Source of the DNA: Chromatiales bacterium
GTDB lineage: Bacteria > Pseudomonadota > Gammaproteobacteria > Chromatiales > Chromatiaceae
Reading direction: 5' to 3'
NCBI GenBank assembly: GCA_024639625.1
Contig: JAHEIA010000097.1
Span: forward strand, 1 to 8,833
DNA length: 8,833 bases
This document shows positions 6,724 to 8,833 of the stretch, piece by piece. Position numbers and translations under genes: made by a program. The notes beneath the pieces are model-generated. The model was given only the letters and a program-made list of their open reading frames with translations. It was not told the DNA's origin and searched no databases. Each line of letters begins with the position of its first letter. The stretch's first letter is position 1.

Positions 6724-6745
6724 GCTCCCGGGCCCCCCCGGGAGC
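6724..6745 (-). promoter_or_regulatory. strong GC hairpin between the OmcA/MtrC-like and MtrA-like genes
   Basis: On the minus strand GCTCCCGGG (6745-6737) and CCCGGGAGC (6732-6724) are exact reverse complements around a GGGG loop, a perfect 9-bp GC-rich stem starting 14 bases after the OmcA/MtrC-like stop. No T-run follows, so it is not a normal terminator. The 3' arm can also pair downstream: GGAGC with GCTCC, or GGAGCC with GGCTCC. Likely roles are stabilising the 3' end of the surface-cytochrome message or partly attenuating transcription into the MtrA-like gene, giving unequal expression. The pairing is observed; the function is inferred. Confidence 0.5.
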
Positions 6746-6759
6746 TTCACCGCGCTTGT

Positions 6760-8833
6760 TCAATCTAATGGAGAAGGCAGGATCTCGTGCACATCACCCA
6801 CGTCGACGAACTCGAAGGGGCCGTGGCAGCCGCCGCAGTCCTCGAACACCGAGGTAGTAATCTCGTCCTGGGTCCGATCGAACACACCGCGTCCAACCAA
6901 CTCCATGTGGTCGATGGCATCGGCGGAATCGTGGCAGGATTCGCACGCAGCGGCTTCGGGTGAGACGTTGAGGTCGTCGGCAGGATCGTGAAGCGCCTCG
7001 TCGATCAGGTTTTGCATTCCGTCCAAGTCGGCGGAGGCGGTCTCCACAGTCGTCGCCAGGCTGCCCGCAGGCGCATTCACCTTATAGGTATCATCCACAT
7101 GGCAGGCGTTGCAGTTCGACAGGATGCCCGGATAGCGCACATGGCCGTACGGGTGCACACTACGGCGGAAACCGTAGACTACGAGGCCGTTCTCGCGGAA
7201 CCCGTGGTCATCGGCTGCGCCGGCGTGGATGGCGTGGACCATGGTCTTGAAATGGATCGACTCCTCGCGCTTGCCGTCATCGCCAACCGCGGTGAAATCG
7301 TCGAACACGCCATCGTCGTTCTCGTCCAAGGTAGCGGGCCGCACTTCGATATCCGTCGCATTCGCGTTGTGGCAGATCACGCATACGTCCACCGCACCTT
7401 GCCGGTTGTTTCCATGCAGGCTGAGGTTGCCGTGGCATTCGTTGCACTTCTCGATCGAGACGATCTGCCGGCGCGGTGTGAGCGCCCCAGCGATGGCAAA
7501 ATTCTCCGTAACGTTCGTTACCGGGACACGCACTCCGTCCACCGCCGGGTGGCCCTCGATCGCGACCACTCCCGTCCCTGTGGCCTGAGGAGGCAACACG
7601 GCGGACACCCGAAAGGCTCCTCCCGCGATCGCCGTCGCCCCGCCGAACAAGGGATCAATCGAGATTGGCAACGCGGGGGCGCTGCCGCTTCCGGTATTCT
7701 GCAGGTCGACGGTGTCCCAACCAATCAGGATCGCCATCCGGCTCGCACCGCCGCCAGCAGTGAACGCGGGATCGGTCTGGATATCGTAGGGGGTGTCGGA
7801 ATTGGTCGGATCGGTTACCGAGAAATCCACGACCACCTCGCGGGTCAGCGGGTTCAGGTCGACGGCGAGGATGTTGTAACGGAACTCTTCCGCGAGCACC
7901 TCGGCAGGGATGACATGAGCGTTTTCGACCGCGAAATCGAGGGATCCGCTATAGGGCACGTGGCAGACCCCACACAGGGAGTTGTCTTCCAGAACGATGC
8001 CGGGCTCTGGGTGGTTGGCGAAATCAACGTCGTCGTGGCAGGACCCGCAGGCCTCCATATTCGGACGGAATTTCCAGTTGTCGCCGTCCGGGGTCAGCGG
8101 GTCTTCGGAAGTATGACACTTGACGCAGTTGCGGTGATCCTGCGGGTACACCACGGTCGAGTAATCGTGCTCGGAATCCCGGAAGCCCCAGATGGTGTAC
8201 GGCAGGTTTTCGAGGTCCTGCCCCATGTGAATCTTGTGTGTCATGACGGCAAAATCGAGGTTGTTGCCACTGTTGGCATCCGTAGTGCCAGGATTGTGGC
8301 AGGCCACACAGTATTCCGTCTCGATGCGCCCGCCGCCATGCAAGGCCAGGCGGTGGTGGCAGGTGTTGCAGGCGTCCTTGTGGGTGACCCGTTTGGTGAT
8401 CGTGGGCTTGATCCCAATCGGAACGAAATCGAACCAGGGGTTCGAAACGAGCTCACTGCCCCCACTCCCCTCGAATTCCACCTGCATCACTACGCGATGC
8501 GTGAGGGACGGTTCGTACGTCACCCCCATGGTCTGGGAGGGATCGGTGATGTCCGTCTTGAATACGTAGGTGTAGCTGCCGTCCGCGTTCCGGGTGAGGG
8601 TGCCCGCGTTGCTGCGGGTTTCGACGGTCGCTTGCATCGCGGAGGCGAGAACCGGCGCGCCGCCCGGGCCCACGTCCGGCGTGGCGTTCTCGATCGTATT
8701 GATGTAGCTCTGCCAGCTGTCGGCATCGCCGTCGAGGCCAGGAACCAGTTTCACAATGCCGAAGCGTAACGCACCCGACGCGATGTCGTCCTGCGTGAGC
8801 AGCACAGGGTCCCCGTTCTCGTTGGTGACGACG
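6760..8833 (-). CDS. OmcA/MtrC-family surface decahaem c-type cytochrome, 5' end outside the window
   Basis: The frame is open to the right edge (first visible residues VVTNENGDP), so the signal peptide, any lipobox and the start of domain I are missing. The 690 visible residues follow the OmcA/MtrC four-domain plan: a beta-rich remnant of domain I (1 to about 150); five CXXCH sites at C155, C175, C236, C262 and C287 (domain II); a cysteine-free beta domain (about 290-455, domain III); and five more CXXCH sites at C463, C484, C574, C630 and C666 (domain IV). This 5+5 haem spacing is diagnostic. The protein should sit outside the outer membrane and exchange electrons with minerals, electrodes, soluble shuttles or partner cells. 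Domain III lacks the CX8C disulfide of Shewanella MtrC. The loop DENDDGVFDDF between haems 7 and 8 looks like a calcium-binding turn. A GTG at 8805 is in frame but is not a credible start. All visible cysteines belong to haem motifs. Confidence 0.95.
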   Translation of the reverse strand, partial: VVTNENGDPVLLTQDDIASGALRFGIVKLVPGLDGDADSWQSYINTIENATPDVGPGGAPVLASAMQATVETRSNAGTLTRNADGSYTYVFKTDITDPSQTMGVTYEPSLTHRVVMQVEFEGSGGSELVSNPWFDFVPIGIKPTITKRVTHKDACNTCHHRLALHGGGRIETEYCVACHNPGTTDANSGNNLDFAVMTHKIHMGQDLENLPYTIWGFRDSEHDYSTVVYPQDHRNCVKCHTSEDPLTPDGDNWKFRPNMEACGSCHDDVDFANHPEPGIVLEDNSLCGVCHVPYSGSLDFAVENAHVIPAEVLAEEFRYNILAVDLNPLTREVVVDFSVTDPTNSDTPYDIQTDPAFTAGGGASRMAILIGWDTVDLQNTGSGSAPALPISIDPLFGGATAIAGGAFRVSAVLPPQATGTGVVAIEGHPAVDGVRVPVTNVTENFAIAGALTPRRQIVSIEKCNECHGNLSLHGNNRQGAVDVCVICHNANATDIEVRPATLDENDDGVFDDFTAVGDDGKREESIHFKTMVHAIHAGAADDHGFRENGLVVYGFRRSVHPYGHVRYPGILSNCNACHVDDTYKVNAPAGSLATTVETASADLDGMQNLIDEALHDPADDLNVSPEAAACESCHDSADAIDHMELVGRGVFDRTQDEITTSVFEDCGGCHGPFEFVDVGDVHEILPSPLD

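Noticed and set aside
6988..8769. 593-codon open frame on the plus strand
   Set aside because: It lies wholly antisense to the OmcA/MtrC-like gene, whose ten CXXCH motifs prove the coding strand. Long antisense frames are common in GC-rich DNA. The plus-strand frames at 498-1361, 1756-2268, 2302-3102, 4178-4855 and 5763-6626 are rejected likewise; 498-1361 runs mostly opposite the cytochrome b gene and on into the candidate RNA.
8803..8805. GTG as the start of the OmcA/MtrC-like protein
   Set aside because: No signal peptide or lipobox follows, the frame remains open to the window edge, and domain I would be cut. The true start is outside the window.
1..8833. CRISPR array, tRNA or rRNA genes
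   Set aside because: No regularly spaced direct repeats, cloverleaf with a CCA end, or rRNA-like segments were seen. The recurrent short similarities are CXXCH codons within the cytochrome genes.

Overview
The window is a GC-rich stretch of a Gram-negative, probably proteobacterial, chromosome. It is dominated by one operon on the minus strand for extracellular electron transfer. In transcription order (right to left) it encodes: an OmcA/MtrC-type surface decahaem cytochrome, cut by the right edge; a periplasmic MtrA/DmsE-type decahaem cytochrome; an MtrB/PioB-type outer-membrane porin; a haem protein of the ethylbenzene-dehydrogenase gamma-like type; a seven-haem c-type cytochrome with a C-terminal membrane anchor; and a FdnI/HydC-type dihaem cytochrome b. 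Secretion signals, a large beta-barrel and surface cytochromes imply a two-membrane cell. No sequence here fixes the taxon; Gamma- or Betaproteobacteria is an inference from the MtrCAB family.

Together the genes describe a complete wire from the quinone pool to the cell surface. The cytochrome b (624-1241) and heptahaem cytochrome (1234-2280) overlap by 8 bases and look like an inner-membrane quinol:cytochrome module, resembling Geobacter CbcBA or a split CbcL. It stands where Shewanella uses CymA. The EB_dh-like protein (2299-3255) is a possible periplasmic relay. MtrA inside MtrB (5736-6671 and 3383-5719) would cross the outer membrane, and the OmcA/MtrC protein would receive electrons outside. 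Visible canonical c-haem sites number 10+10+1+7, plus one unusual CX3CH site and two predicted b haems. The direction of flow (metal reduction or oxidation of an external donor) cannot be decided from sequence. The porin lacks the N-terminal CXXC reported for MtrB of metal-reducing Gammaproteobacteria.

Spacers are short except two. The OmcA-MtrA gap holds a perfect 9-bp GC hairpin. The 127-bp gap between MtrB and the EB_dh-like gene holds a weak promoter candidate overlapped by a 7-bp inverted repeat. The operon ends in a 9-bp hairpin 8 bases after the last stop codon.

The left end (about 1-590) has no convincing protein gene. On the minus strand it has dense nested base pairing, including an 8-bp stem enclosing a 9-bp stem and a 7-bp plus 6-bp long-range stem near the left edge. 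I read it as a candidate large structured RNA, possibly a HEARO/omega-RNA of an IscB/IsrB element or the 5' part of a group II intron. A partner protein would lie beyond position 1. This assignment is a hypothesis.
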